Below, one piece after another: positions 12,301 to 24,441 of a DNA stretch of 64,000 nt. The notes under the pieces are model-generated. The model saw nothing but the letters and a program-made list of their open reading frames with translations, had not been told where the DNA came from and did not search any database. The stretch's first letter is position 1, and each line of letters opens with the position of its first letter. The stretch covers positions 129,199-193,198 of the forward strand of contig NW_020170434.1 in assembly GCF_000524195.1 (NCBI RefSeq). The letters run 5' to 3'. The position numbers and the translations under genes were made by a program. Source of the stretch: Echinococcus granulosus. Taxonomy: Eukaryota; Platyhelminthes; Cestoda; Cyclophyllidea; Taeniidae.

Positions 12301-15300
12301 CAAATGCCTCCATACCTAAATTTGTGAACGAAATTTGGAACTTTTGCTGTGCTATTGCTCCGGGACACATTAGGCTGTGTGGAATTCGATTGTCACATAG
12401 TCTTGCGGATTTCGTTATAGCTCTCTCTGAAATGGATTTCTGTAACATGTAGCGCCCTGTATACTGGTACATTAGTCTTGTTTACTGTTTCCTCTACTAG
12501 CTCCTCCCCTTTTGAGTTCTTGTATCATTGGAGCTTTGATTGAACCGGATAGACGTGCTTTGAACTTGTCTACTTTGCGAAATTCACCTCCCTCCTAGCG
12601 AAGTTGTAGAACCTTCTCATCATGTTTGTTGCATTAGCATTCGGAGCAGGTGCTTTGTGTGGTAGCAAAAGGCACCGCTCACAAATAATCTAGAAATGTA
12701 GTTTTGGTAATGAATCACCTACAAATACGTGGGTCGTAAAGATGAAATCAAAAGACTTCTTTTTGACAATATTGACGAAATATGGGTCTCAAGGATTGGA
12801 TAGCCCAAGATTAATCTGCCAAGAACAGCCCTCACCGCATTTTTTGTCGCGAGCGGTGAAATACTTTGTTTACTCCTCAATTAACAGGCTAAGTTGTGGA
12901 TGCCAAACCAGTTGATGTCATATGGCGTGCACTAACAACAGATAGTAGACAACAGACCTCAAATTCCATCAATTTTTGGTTGCCTTTTTGGAGAGGACTG
13001 TTTGTTGGTTGACTGATCAGCGATGAGAAACGGGTTTTTGTATTTAATGTTAACCTTCAGTTACTCCTAGACAACCTACTGACCTCTCCACACTTCTGCT
13101 GTGCATACCACTTCAATCCCGAAGGACTGTGCCTCTTTCATGCACGTGCATTGCACTGCCGACGCAGTTGTTCATCATGAACCGCCCGCTCGCCGAAAGT
13201 AAACTAATCACGGCTAAGTCCCACACTTGACAACTCCAACAGGCGAGGGTAGTTAATCGGAGGGGCAGATTATTCGTACGGGAAAAGACAGGACATCAAA
13301 CCTTGTGGTGTGGCAAAACTTGAACATAATGCGAAATGCCTCCAAAGTGGTGGTGGTGGGGGAGGTGATGCTTCCTGCTCTACCTCCTCTTTGCATTCCT
13401 CCGTTGCCATTTCTTCGTGTGATGGCCATCCCCTTTCCTTGATACTGCGCCGTCGCATAGTTTCATGCAAGCAAAGTCAACAATTAAAGGCTAAAAGTGA
13501 GGCAGAAAGGCCGACAAAGCATTCGGTAGAAGTGGGATTCTCAGTTTGCGGGAAAGGTGATGATGATAAGTCCTAATGATGAAAATTTTGCTGAATGCAC
13601 TCTTGTAAGAATCTTTCTGCACGAAAGATAAGGCCTCTTAAATATATTTACCCCCAGCCCCCATCCCCTATAGTTCGTCCCAGTCAAATTCCTTGCTATT
13701 TCGCCACGGCCGCCCATTGGGGGCACGCCAGATTCCTGTGGGTTTCATCTTTCTTCGTTGTTCGATTTTGATTTGTTCATCCCGAATCACTTCTAATGAC
13801 TAAAGTAATCGCTAGATAGTAGTTCTTTTCTCGAAAGTCTTCACAGGCAACCACTGACAGCAAATTCGTCTCTCATCAGTAATCTCGCGATTATCTGCGT
13901 GCAGGCCTCTCCTCGAATCCGTGCTGAAGTTAAAATATCACTCTTGAGGAGCAAAAGGAGTCATTGTGTTGCATTATGGTTATGAAAGCAGCCTCGTTGT
14001 TAACAAATGGAAGGGTTTTCTGGGCTTAACTGCAATGTGCCCGCTTCCATTGTAGCTGCTTTCAGCTCATCTAATTTTTTCATTACTTCCTTGTTTCGAA
14101 GATGATCAACCATAACCCAATGTGATCTGAATGGAGTATTTCGACTTCAAAACTAGCCAGTGGAACGTCCGTTCTCCTCACAAAGGACTGTTTCTTTGCG
14201 GCGGGTGTATTCTTAGCTGATTCAAATCCTACCATTGTGGGCGTATTACAATCTTGTGAATTTATTAAATATTCTTCCCTATTCTTATTTGTAGCTCTGC
14301 GTTCAAAAACTGCGGATTCTCATCGAAGACTCCGATCAGAATTGTGAGTTACTTGTAATGCCATTTTACACCCCTCCCTTCTTTCCCTTCCATGGTGACA
14401 CTTAGGATTTAGATTAGCTGGCACTTCCGGTCGTCAGAAATGCGACTGATCCGAAGAGGGGATAAGGTCCAGTAATGACTTAATGATCTCTCGTGTAAAT
14501 TGTGCCTTCACCTTGTGATATGGTGTAATGTAGACCATTCCATTGGTGATTTTAAGTTTTTAAGCCTTCTCATTGGTCTCTCGGTTACGAGCCAATCATC
14601 CTTAAGTCGGTTTTCCAATCAGGCAGCTGATTGGCTAACTGCAAACGGATCTTTTTTTATTTATTTAACCATAGTGCCGAGCTGGAAAGATGTGCAATCT
14701 ATGGATTTGGTACTCCTTAAACAGGGTCACGTCATATTAGCTTATGAAAACGCAACCATATTTTGTGATATGCCAGTCAAAATGATTGTTTAGTTGGTGC
14801 TTTTTTAAATATTGTAACTTGTGAGTGTCTCTTCATTCACTTCAATCAGATTATCAAAAAAATCCGATTTCTTTTTCACTTGAGCTCATCGCTATAAAAT
14901 AATTTGTCATTACTTGAAATCCCCCTATCATGAGATGCCGGTGTGGACTTAGCTTGTCCACTTTATAAATCGGACTTGAATCGATTCCGGAAACCACGGA
15001 CTCTTCTCGCTGCATTTGTATGGAACTTAAAAGACAGAAAGAACCACCCGGAAGTTATTAAAAGAAGTTGATTCTTATGATGAACTACTCAAAGACAAAC
15101 GTATGGCGTTCAGACAGCCGCCCTCATCTAAAAATTACCTGTTGTCATTGGTTAAAGTAACTTAAGGTTGGCATGTGAAGCAAATTCTCCAGCAACGTCT
15201 ACCATAAGTGGTGAAATTATTTACACCTAAATTAACTCGGAAGGGAAAGCTAAGCATATGAGCTACGAGTATCATGCATTATCGTCAAATGACAACAAAC

Positions 15301-18300
15301 TTTAGGAAATCTATCGAGTTATCCCCCATTTCTTTCATGAACGTTGTAGAAACAGTTCTAGGATTGTTTGTTAGTTAAATAGTCTGTAATGGGAAGTTAG
15401 GCGAATGTATATACCATGGATTGTCTCCAAATGGTTCATTGCCTACCCCCACAATGCTAAACCACGCACCGCTTCATCCGTGCAAGACTGCTTGCTTTGT
15501 ATAGATGCAGTGCGGTGGAGGTGCCATTCTTCAGACAACAATTGGGCCTGTGGTCTTCTCAATGCAACTCTTGGCCGTGCATGAAAAGCTTGTTCTTTAG
15601 AACGACTCAGGATTAGCAAGTAAACTGGGGGAATGTTTTGCTCGTAGAAGGCAATGCAAGCCCTCTTACGGCATAATTTATCCCGGCCAGGGTCCTATGG
15701 ATATGGCGATACTGCTTCTTTTTTCCCTCTGTATTCCTCCAGTGTTATTTCTTCTCACAGACGGTCCTCGACAATTGCGTGCTCACCTGTAAAACAGAGT
15801 AGATAGTTGAGAGGTAAAAGTGGAGTAAAAAACGGAGGCAATTTTGGTTCTGGAGGCAAAGGCTTCCATAAAAGCGAAATTTGCATCTCCTGGCCATTTT
15901 TTGTTTCTGGATCGACCAGACAACAAGGGAAATCAACTTTAGCAGCAATCTAAATGTAAGTGAAAGGTGGCGATGCACACGGATATGCCTCTGCAAGCAC
16001 AATTGGAGAGTAACCGATCCGAATTATGGTGTCTGCACTACGCAGAGTGCTTTTGTACAGGCCACGGCTCTCCCGGTTAGCTGCTGTGAGCACTGACGCT
16101 CCCATTTGCGGGTTATGTCGGCTTTGATTAGACCGCTGTTTCATGCACGTTGAAGTCGGGATAATTTGAGGTCGTGTAATTATGGGCAGCCGTTTTTGCG
16201 TCTTTTTATTAGCTCAAGGGACAATTCGGCATATTGTCTACGTGAAGCAGTCAAATAAGTAGTATCTGGCAAGGAATGTAGTGTATTTTAGGAATTCAGA
16301 AATCAAAATAGTGTTCTGCGTAGCTTTCATCAAAGGCAAGTTGATTTATTGTCTGCGTGCTACTACCTGTTAGATAAGTAGTTGCCTGCTTGCACTTCAG
16401 TGAAGTACCTGGGACTGTTGGCTATGGGCAAGATTCTTCGCCATCACCCAAAGAGTGTGCAAGCGCACAAGGATCTCATCTTGGCCTGCCTCGATGACCG
16501 CGATGAGTCGATCAGGCTGCGAGCATTAGATCTCCTCCACGGGATGGTAAGTCGAACCAATCTGCTGGAGATTGTGCGTAGCCTTGTGCGTCACCTCTCC
16601 GCACCCGAAATTGGTGCGCATTTTCGGGCCGAACTCATCACCACCGTGGTCCGTATCTGTTCACAAGGCAACTATCAGTATGTCCTCTCCTTCGAGTGGT
16701 GAGTTGCTAGCCATTTTCGGCCCGCCCTTTTATGTTTCTTGGACTTGTGGGTGTGAGTGGAATGCCGAGTAGGGCTTGAGCGAGTGAGTGACCTGCCAGA
16801 TGCATAGTTCGCTGGAATTTTGGATGAATGAACTACCTATAGGGCTATTTTATGGTCCTTTAGCATCGTAGTATAAGGGATGATTCATGGGATCCGTGAG
16901 TGATCGGTTCGTTGAACCGGTTGGTGGTTCAATTTACAGGAGGAAGGAAAGGTCAATTTATACATGGATGAGCGAAATAGGTGCTAGGTAGTGAATGACT
17001 AGCCGAGTGATTATCAGACCCATTAAATACGTCGTCGCTTTTGAGTGCTGGATGGCTCTTTGCCTTTCCAGTGGGACTCAAAGCTCTTCCCCTTGTCAGA
17101 TTGATGGAAGAGTGGATGAGGTGATGAATAGGCAGTCCAGATGGGTTTTAAAGATGTAATCCGTTAAATGGATAGTTCGCGCGATGGGATAGTGGCCGAG
17201 TGAAGTGAAATTGATGAATAAGTGCTTAGACAGTGAATAGTGAACTTGATGAACCTACGGATACGTGGGTCTTTGAAAGGTTGTATATCTGGCTGGATGA
17301 ACGGATGGCTTCTTGAATGGTTAGTTGGGTAGTCTCATGAATGACTAAACCCTTGGCTCAGTGGTAATTCAAGTGATGGTCTGATGGATGGACAAATTAA
17401 TTGGTGGTTTTTATACGCCTTCCACATAAATTGACAAACAGTTTGATGGCTTGGTAAATAAATAAATGAATGTATTGTTCAAATAGGCCGATGACTGCAA
17501 AAACGCTGGATCTCTGACCGAAGTGTAAGTCGACTAGACAGTTCTATGTATTAGGGAATGTTTCGGTTTTCTGGGTGAATATCCGGATAAATTGATAAAT
17601 CCACGAAAGGATCAGTGGTAGCTGATGAATCTGAGTATATTTTTTGGAAGGTGAGGCGAATGGATGCTCTAACGTTTCATTACTTGAAGGCAGTTGATTG
17701 GACAAATGGAACATTAGACTGTTATTGCAGATTAGAAAGATAGAGACAGATTTGATGGAGGACTAATTGAACTTAGAACGTTGAATTAATGGATGACAGG
17801 TGGACACGTTCGAGCTTGGCAGATACATAGGCGGAGTCTCATTCTCGATCTGGCCTAATATTATCTCATCTCCTTACTCTTGAAGGTACATCTCCGTCCT
17901 CTTAGAACTAGCCCAGTTGAACCTCAACCGAGACGGAGAACTTCTGGCTAATCAACTCCTCGATGTGGCGGTTCGTGTAGCCTCTGTTCGGCCCTTTGCT
18001 GTTAGTCAGATGGTAGGCCACCGCACTTGCAGTATTTTTTATGCGGTTCAGCCTTTCCTGTTAGTGGAGTCCTCTCTACGGTAGTTCCTGCCAAAATGCA
18101 CCCCATTGTCCGATGGAACCTCATAGTTTTATAGCGTTAGTGGTTTACTCTAGCCAATCGGAGTGAAGTTAAATCGCATCCCGTTTGATTGGCTGTACTA
18201 ATTATTCCTAATTTTTCATCACATTTAGGCAATATTTTTGCGTTCCTGTAAGGGTATGATAACCCACTCTAATCAAGCCAGTCTCCACGACGTCATCTAC

Positions 18301-21300
18301 GCAGCTGCCTGGATTTGTGGCGAATACGCTGGGTATGTGCTGCTTACCGTTTGTAGGTAGCTTTATTCAGGAGAAGCGGATATAACTACGATTACTTGTT
18401 CTCACTTATATATTGTGAGTTGCAATGATTCCATCATTTATCAGGTTCTTGGAGGAACCGCGAGAAACGCTAGAAGCTATGCTGGAGACCGCAAATTTGG
18501 TGGATCTTCGCGGTCACATTCAATCCGTGCTTGTGTTGAATTCGCTTAAGCTCTACTGCAAACTTGCGGCCAAGTGGTTCACCGAGTCGACAAATGGTTG
18601 CAAGTTGGAAAGTCCAGTGTTGGAAATGGGGACTTCGGATCCATCGCTATTAGAGCTTCAAGCCCTTTTGGATCGTCTAATTGGACTCACAAATTTTCTG
18701 ATGGATAAAATCGCCCTCTTTGTCCATTCCGCCAATCTGGAAGTGCAAGAAAGGGTGAGGGTCAATATGATTAGGTGGCTTGGCTCCTTTAAACTTACTT
18801 AACGACTTCATTTGATTGTTTTTAGGCTGTTTCAATTCATCAGCTCTTGCATCTCATGGCGAAGAGGCTATCAAAGTTGCGAGTTCAGGCTGGAGATTCG
18901 GTGCCCAATTCGACTACAACTGCCGAAATCGTAGATTTGTTAGGAAGTGATGGTGATGGCCAGCTGGATCCCCTTGGTTCTGTGCAATTCGAAATCAAGT
19001 CGTGTGCTGGTGCGCTTCAGTTTCTTTTTGCAAACTTTATGCTTATTTGGTCTGGATAGGTACTCGTGATCTATTTATGAGGCAAATCGGCCCACTCTTT
19101 GCGGTAAATGCTCTAAATGCCTCATGCCTTTGTATTTAAGATCTTCTGAAGGCGTCAGGAGCCAGAAAAGGGCTTGTCCAAACCCACCTAGTATGCCGCA
19201 GAGGGCCAATGTAGACTTCAAAGGTCCGCATAGTTGTGTGTGCAGCTAAACCTCGTCCTTTAACGGACCCCCCTAGTAAAACTGTTGCCCTGGTAACGAT
19301 AGTAGTCTCCCTATAGATTTCGTTCATTCTTAGCTGTTTTGAGGTGCTGTTATTTAGCGAGTATGTTTGAGGAAATTTTGATCACGTGTAACTTGAACAA
19401 CACCCGAAGCTCCATATTGTTCAATAGCCGTTACTGTTATGAGTTGATGCAGATTCATCAGTTCACAACAGACGGCTTTTTTCACACAGTAACCACTTGT
19501 TGATCCAAGTAGCCACGTTAGTTGTCATTGAAATTTACAAGGTATAAAGACGTTGAACGCGTTTGTCTACTCCTGGTGCTAGAGCATGAGTAACTCCTAG
19601 AGACGTGTCTGGAGGTTGTGTTGCTGTAGGCTTGTGGAAGCCTAGTAGCGTGGCCTAAACGTCGTACCTTTAATTTTGCGGTGATAAAGGCTAGTCTTGA
19701 AACGATCTAGCTCCTCTTGGTTTGAATGATACGTAACGCTGGTGTTAGAGGTTTTGCCCAAAGCTGTCCAAAGTGCTCCCCAGTAGTTTTATGGGGGAAA
19801 AGTGTGTAAAGGGCTCGAGTACGTAGTTTCACCCTACATTCGTTACCCTGAGGTTGTTGTCACCTCAATGTTACTTGACTCAGATTTATATCCTTTAAAT
19901 GTGAATACATTTTTAATTTGCATTTTAAGCCTACTAAACAGATACAGATAGATGAGCCAATTTATTTTCTTTCCAGAAGCGCCGCAGCAGGCATCACCAG
20001 CGCATGACCTTCTCGTGGGACTACACGCTCTCCTCTACGAGTTGTGCTCCCTTTTTGAAGGTGAGTTGAATCCAGTGGCACCGAAGGCTCAACGCAAAGT
20101 GCCCGTACCCAAGGGACTCGATCTGGACGCCTGGATCAACGAACCGCCGTCGCCACCATCACAGCTGTTGGTAGCTTCGCCCAATGCCCTCTCCTCCTCT
20201 CAGGATATGAAGTCTAAGAAGACCAAACGTGGCAAAAATGTGTGTTTTTATTTTTCGTAGCAGTTGTTTTACACTGATGAGTTTAAAATACGTCTACGAT
20301 ACACAGATTACTTCATTTTTTCAAAAAATTCCGGGATTTATAAATGGAATGCATCTATAACCAATCATGGCAGGTGGAATGGAATGTATTATTCATTTCT
20401 GCAAACTTCGATTGAACGAAATTGCGTTGCCAAGTGACTTTTGTCGCTACGTTTGAAATGCCCAGGTCTTTCTGTGGCTTCCTACTTCTAACGATGAAAA
20501 CTGTTTTCTTTCTTGGTTATTAACGTCCTCCAACTTCTTTTGAATTGCGATGAGACTCACACCGTCTGCTTTCGATTTTGCAGGTTGACATTAGGCCATC
20601 TGGCGATGGCATTTTCTCCGGTCTAGTGGAGCCCGAGGGACCAAAGCCCGTTCAATTATCACAGGCAGAGCTAGACGAGGTTAGTAACTTGATCCAAGGG
20701 TATTCCGCTACTGATTTGGAATTAAGTAGTTAGAAGTTCACCGCTGTTTTTCCTTTTTTTGGGGAATGCATGTAGATGCGAAAGCAACGTTTGCTGATGC
20801 AGGAGTCAAATCCGCACTATCTAAAACCCACGAAAAGTAGTTCGCATAATCTTACCGCCCAAGATGAAGTGGCCATCCCAACTCCAAGCGAAAATGATAC
20901 TCCCGTGGCGGAACCCCCCAGTGGCGGCGGTGGTGAGTCTGCTGATATGGTGCTGAAAAGGATGGTATTTCGGAATTTCTTCTGTATGAAGGAATGATTG
21001 GATTGTAGAGCTGAAACTGGCGAGTTCGGACAAATTTGCGATGGAGATGCAGAAACAATTCAAGGAGATGAGTAAGGCGAATACCAAAGTTTCTGGGTGT
21101 GTTTTTATTTCCAGCTTCTCAATTACCAATTTTTTCAACTTTTCACTTAAGCCTACACTTTTAATTTTCCCTGAAAACTTCCTGAAATTGTGCAATTTAC
21201 CTCAACAAATTATGAGATGCCCTTTTTGCTTTTTGACGGAGGTGGTGAAGCCGCACAAAAGAATATATCAAACTCTTGCTAGAGGAAGGATTTTTTTGTT

Positions 21301-23656
21301 TAATGACGCAATTCTAATTTAATCCGCTAGGTTAATTACTCTTTATATTGGTTAAATACTTATTGGACGTGAAGCCTAGTTAATCTCCTCGTCATCGTTT
21401 TATTAAACCATTCGGTGAGGCATACATGTTGCGCTGACTGTTTTTAAGTAGTATGTGCAGGGCTTAATCTCTCGGTACAAAATGTGGCATATTTTCCTCC
21501 GATTTTTAGGACAACTTGCTGATACAAGTTCGGATATTTTACTTCATAAAAGATTCTTGCTTGATTAGATTTCATCACCATCTAAGTTATTTTCTAAGTA
21601 TTACGTAGGGAGTTTGATTTCCAGCCTGATTTTCATCATCAACTTTCAGATTTAGCAATCCCATCACCTTGTGCGACTAAGTTGATCTGCATCCCTTTGT
21701 CCTTATTGCAACAAGTCACACCGCGAAATCGACTTGATTTGCTGAATTCCCAATTAAGTAGTATATGACGCGCTTAGATTTGTATTGATCCTATCCTGTC
21801 TGCAGATCTCGCGGCAAGGCCACGAAGAAGGGACAGCGCTCGAGAAAGGCGGCTGTGGCTGAACAAGCGGAAGGTGAGGAGCCAAACGAATTCCCCTCGA
21901 ATGTCACTGTCAGCAATGTCATGGACCTGCCAGAGGTAACGGAATTTTGTCCAAACATGCGTCCGTATTTTGAAAAAGTGCTGAATTTTTGAGGCTACAT
22001 TCCCCCAACCTCAACTTGTTCAGAGCCACCTTTCACTTCTTGTTCACCATCTCAGGCATGGCGGCTGTTTTCGGCTTCCGATTAAGTGCCTCCTGTGACT
22101 ACTTACTGAGTCTTAGCTGCGTGGAACCTGTCTGTTTTCGTTGCCCACGTCTGTGCGTTCTACAACTGCCGAAGGTAAATGAACGAACCTTTGAAGGTGA
22201 CACTCTTGACCTGTCGGTTGTTAGGATAATTATGTTCCCATTGGTTCGGTTCGTCACACCAGGTGTGATGGAAGAATCAAGCTCGTCTGCATCGCTTTAT
22301 TGGGTGTTAACGCTGGTTCATTTTATGGCTGTGGAGTTGGTGGAAATTGCGCGTTCGCCCCCTGGCGGAGGTCTTCACTGATTCGGTTATCCGCAGTGGA
22401 TGTCTCTCTTCCGTAGTGACTGGACTTAAGTGAAGGTGAAAGGGGACTCGAGCACGCCTCGCCATACTGACATCAGTGAAAGGCTCGAGACGCTGCAGAG
22501 CGTGTTAATCTGCAAGCAACTGACGGAACTCCATGCCACCATCATAGAGGTCTAGTCATGGCAGGCTAACGTGTTTGCTATCAGGGTCTTAGAAGAAAGC
22601 CATCCATCGCAGCCCTACCTGTTTCAGATGGAATTGTTCTCAGGTTGAGAACGCTCTGCATCTCCTTTTTCGTTCGATACTCGGTCGTTCAAGTTGCGAT
22701 ACGCGATTTGATGCAACTGATTGTCGTCAGCTGATGAGTACCACACGTCACATATTTGTGACACCGAGCCTATTTAACTGCAATATTTCAACGACGGTAG
22801 CACTTTCTTGCAGGGTGTCACACCCAACGAGTTGGATTCGCCTGACGAAGAGAACGATTTGGACCCAACCGATCCTCACCGCCTTCTGAACATCCAGTTG
22901 GACATTCAAGCTCCGGAGACTGTGGCCACCGTCACGTCCAGTAATAAGGCTAAAGTGAAGAAACGGAAAATGAAAGTCCAGGTGGACGGTGAAGAACGAT
23001 CGAAAAAGGACTCGACTACCTCCAATGTACGTTTGAAAGCTGAGGTCATTTACTGCTGCTACTTATTTGATTGTCAGTAGCGTGCGCTTTGACACTTGTT
23101 AAATCGCTTGTTCGAAGGGCTTGAAACAGATCGTGGATCATCACCAGCCTCAGCAGGGCATTTCGGAGGAAGCCTTTTCGAAGCTGCTGATGGGTTCCAC
23201 ACTCACTGCCGCCTGCCGCGTTAAGGTTCGTTGTCCCGCGACTGCTGAGGCTGTGAAGGGTTCCACTTTGGTGTCTGCCGAAGAAGCCTTTGTCGCCCTT
23301 CTGCACAACCTCGCCGCCAACGCTGGAGTATCAAGTTAGTTGGTTGGACTTTCGGCTCATCTCCTTTAATGCCTTTTTAACTAAGCGGCTTTTTTACTTG
23401 GAGTTGTTGAATGTGTTGGAACCACCGCGTCTCTCTACGCCGAGGTTGCGGAGATGGCAGTTTGCGTGTTGGTGAAACTTTCGGTGAGTTCCATCAAATG
23501 AAATGTTTACCTCTTTCACTTCTAATGTCGGATTTCTCCACACAGGCGCAGACCGGATCCATCCTGATTGAAGCGAAGTCGAGCCAGGAAGCGTCAGCCA
23601 ACGAGGCGGTTCGGCAGATCAAACAGTGCGTGAAAAGCTTCAAAGGTGATGACTAG
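9369..23656 (+). CDS. AP3D1: AP-3 adaptor complex subunit delta
   Basis: Large subunit of the AP-3 coat, which sorts cargo from endosomes/trans-Golgi to lysosome-related organelles. Exons: 9369-9464, 9500-9595, 9625-9705, 9743-9823, 9861-9968, 10004-10133, 10180-10319, 10361-10434, 10916-10965, 11855-11883, 14295-14343, 16401-16698, 17886-18012, 18229-18332, 18445-18754, 18826-19009, 19977-20239, 20584-20679, 20776-20932, 21009-21096, 21806-21935, 22814-23026, 23118-23334, 23404-23483, 23546-23656. They sum to 3312 nt (1103 aa) with every phase closing. The trunk has adaptin signatures such as LVRGIRSHK, DISWAAFNIIEVMSS, LEDPDPGVQSAAVNVICEL and LTPLEPRLGKKLIEPLTNL. The hinge contains GELNPVAPKAQRKVPVP and GLDLDAWINEP, diagnostic for delta; a Lys-rich segment and the C-terminal ear follow. 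The 3' ends of exons 16 and 23 are my choice among GT sites that keep phase. The first seven introns are 29-46 nt; later ones reach 2.4 kb. Confidence 0.96.
16780..17880. repeat. Degenerate TGGA/TGAA-rich tract in AP-3 delta intron 12
   Basis: The intron is crowded with variants of gatgg, gaatgg, tgaatga and gatgaat on the plus strand, spaced irregularly, for roughly 1.1 kb. It reads like an old, decayed tetranucleotide (TGGA/TGAA) array rather than random sequence. There is no open frame through it. Confidence 0.4.
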
Positions 23657-23904
23657 TGCTCCTCCCTCCGTCCCTCCTTCCCTTCCTCGTTGCGTTGTTC
23701 GTGCGTCTTTCTGTCCACTTGTCTTTTGTCCTTGTCTCCAACACATTCCATCCATCCACCTGTCGACGTCATGCATCGTGACTCGTCGCAGGATGATGAC
23801 AGAAACCCATACCCTCACCCCCTCCCCTTTGCGATATCATGAGGTTGCCTCAACTTTTTCCTCGAATTATTTCAGAGTATTTGACTTTTCTTGTGAAATG
23901 TCCC

Positions 23905-23910
23905 AATAAA
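23905..23910 (+). terminator. Polyadenylation signal AATAAA for AP-3 delta
   Basis: A perfect AATAAA hexamer about 250 nt after the AP-3 delta stop at 23656, followed by mixed sequence and then by the 3' end of the opposing hnRNP gene. Assignment rests on position and motif only. Confidence 0.6.
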
Positions 23911-24079
23911 ACTGATTCCTAAACGCACATGCAAATCATCCAGTGTGTTTGGGGATCCCGCGGGTGTAGATGCTCCTTTCGACCCAAAGCGTTTTGAAAG
24001 GTGCCGGGCAGGAACCAAATCCGCAGACCGCAGCTCCACTCTGGTTCGATCTGTTCAGGCAGGACCAGACGATTCCTCA

Positions 24080-24092
24080 CCCCCCCCCCCCC
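24080..24092. repeat. 13-base poly-C run
   Basis: An uninterrupted run of 13 C (G on the minus strand) lies between the convergent AP-3 delta and hnRNP F/H 3' ends. Downstream of the hnRNP stop it could lie in 3' flank or UTR. Confidence 0.8.
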
Positions 24093-24441
24093 GACCCCTG
24101 TGATAGAGCAACAAATTGATGCACTGCAAACGTCCACTGCACCCAAAACAAAAGCCAGGTCGGAAGACAATGCACGCCCACGAAAAGCACAATTACGAGT
24201 GCACACATTAAGCACCTGTAGTAACCACGCCTACGAATACACTCTAATGCGATGAGGCAGATGAAAAGCGCAACGCCGAAGTAGCGCTCGTTTCTTGGGC
24301 TCAAAGAGATCACCAAGTGGGAGGAGACAATCGATAAGGATAAAAAGCCTTCTATTGATGTAAAAACAATAGGTTATCGACTTGTGTTGAGTACAAAAGA
24401 AATGCACAATTAATTGAATCACTATCTTCACACTCCCCGCC

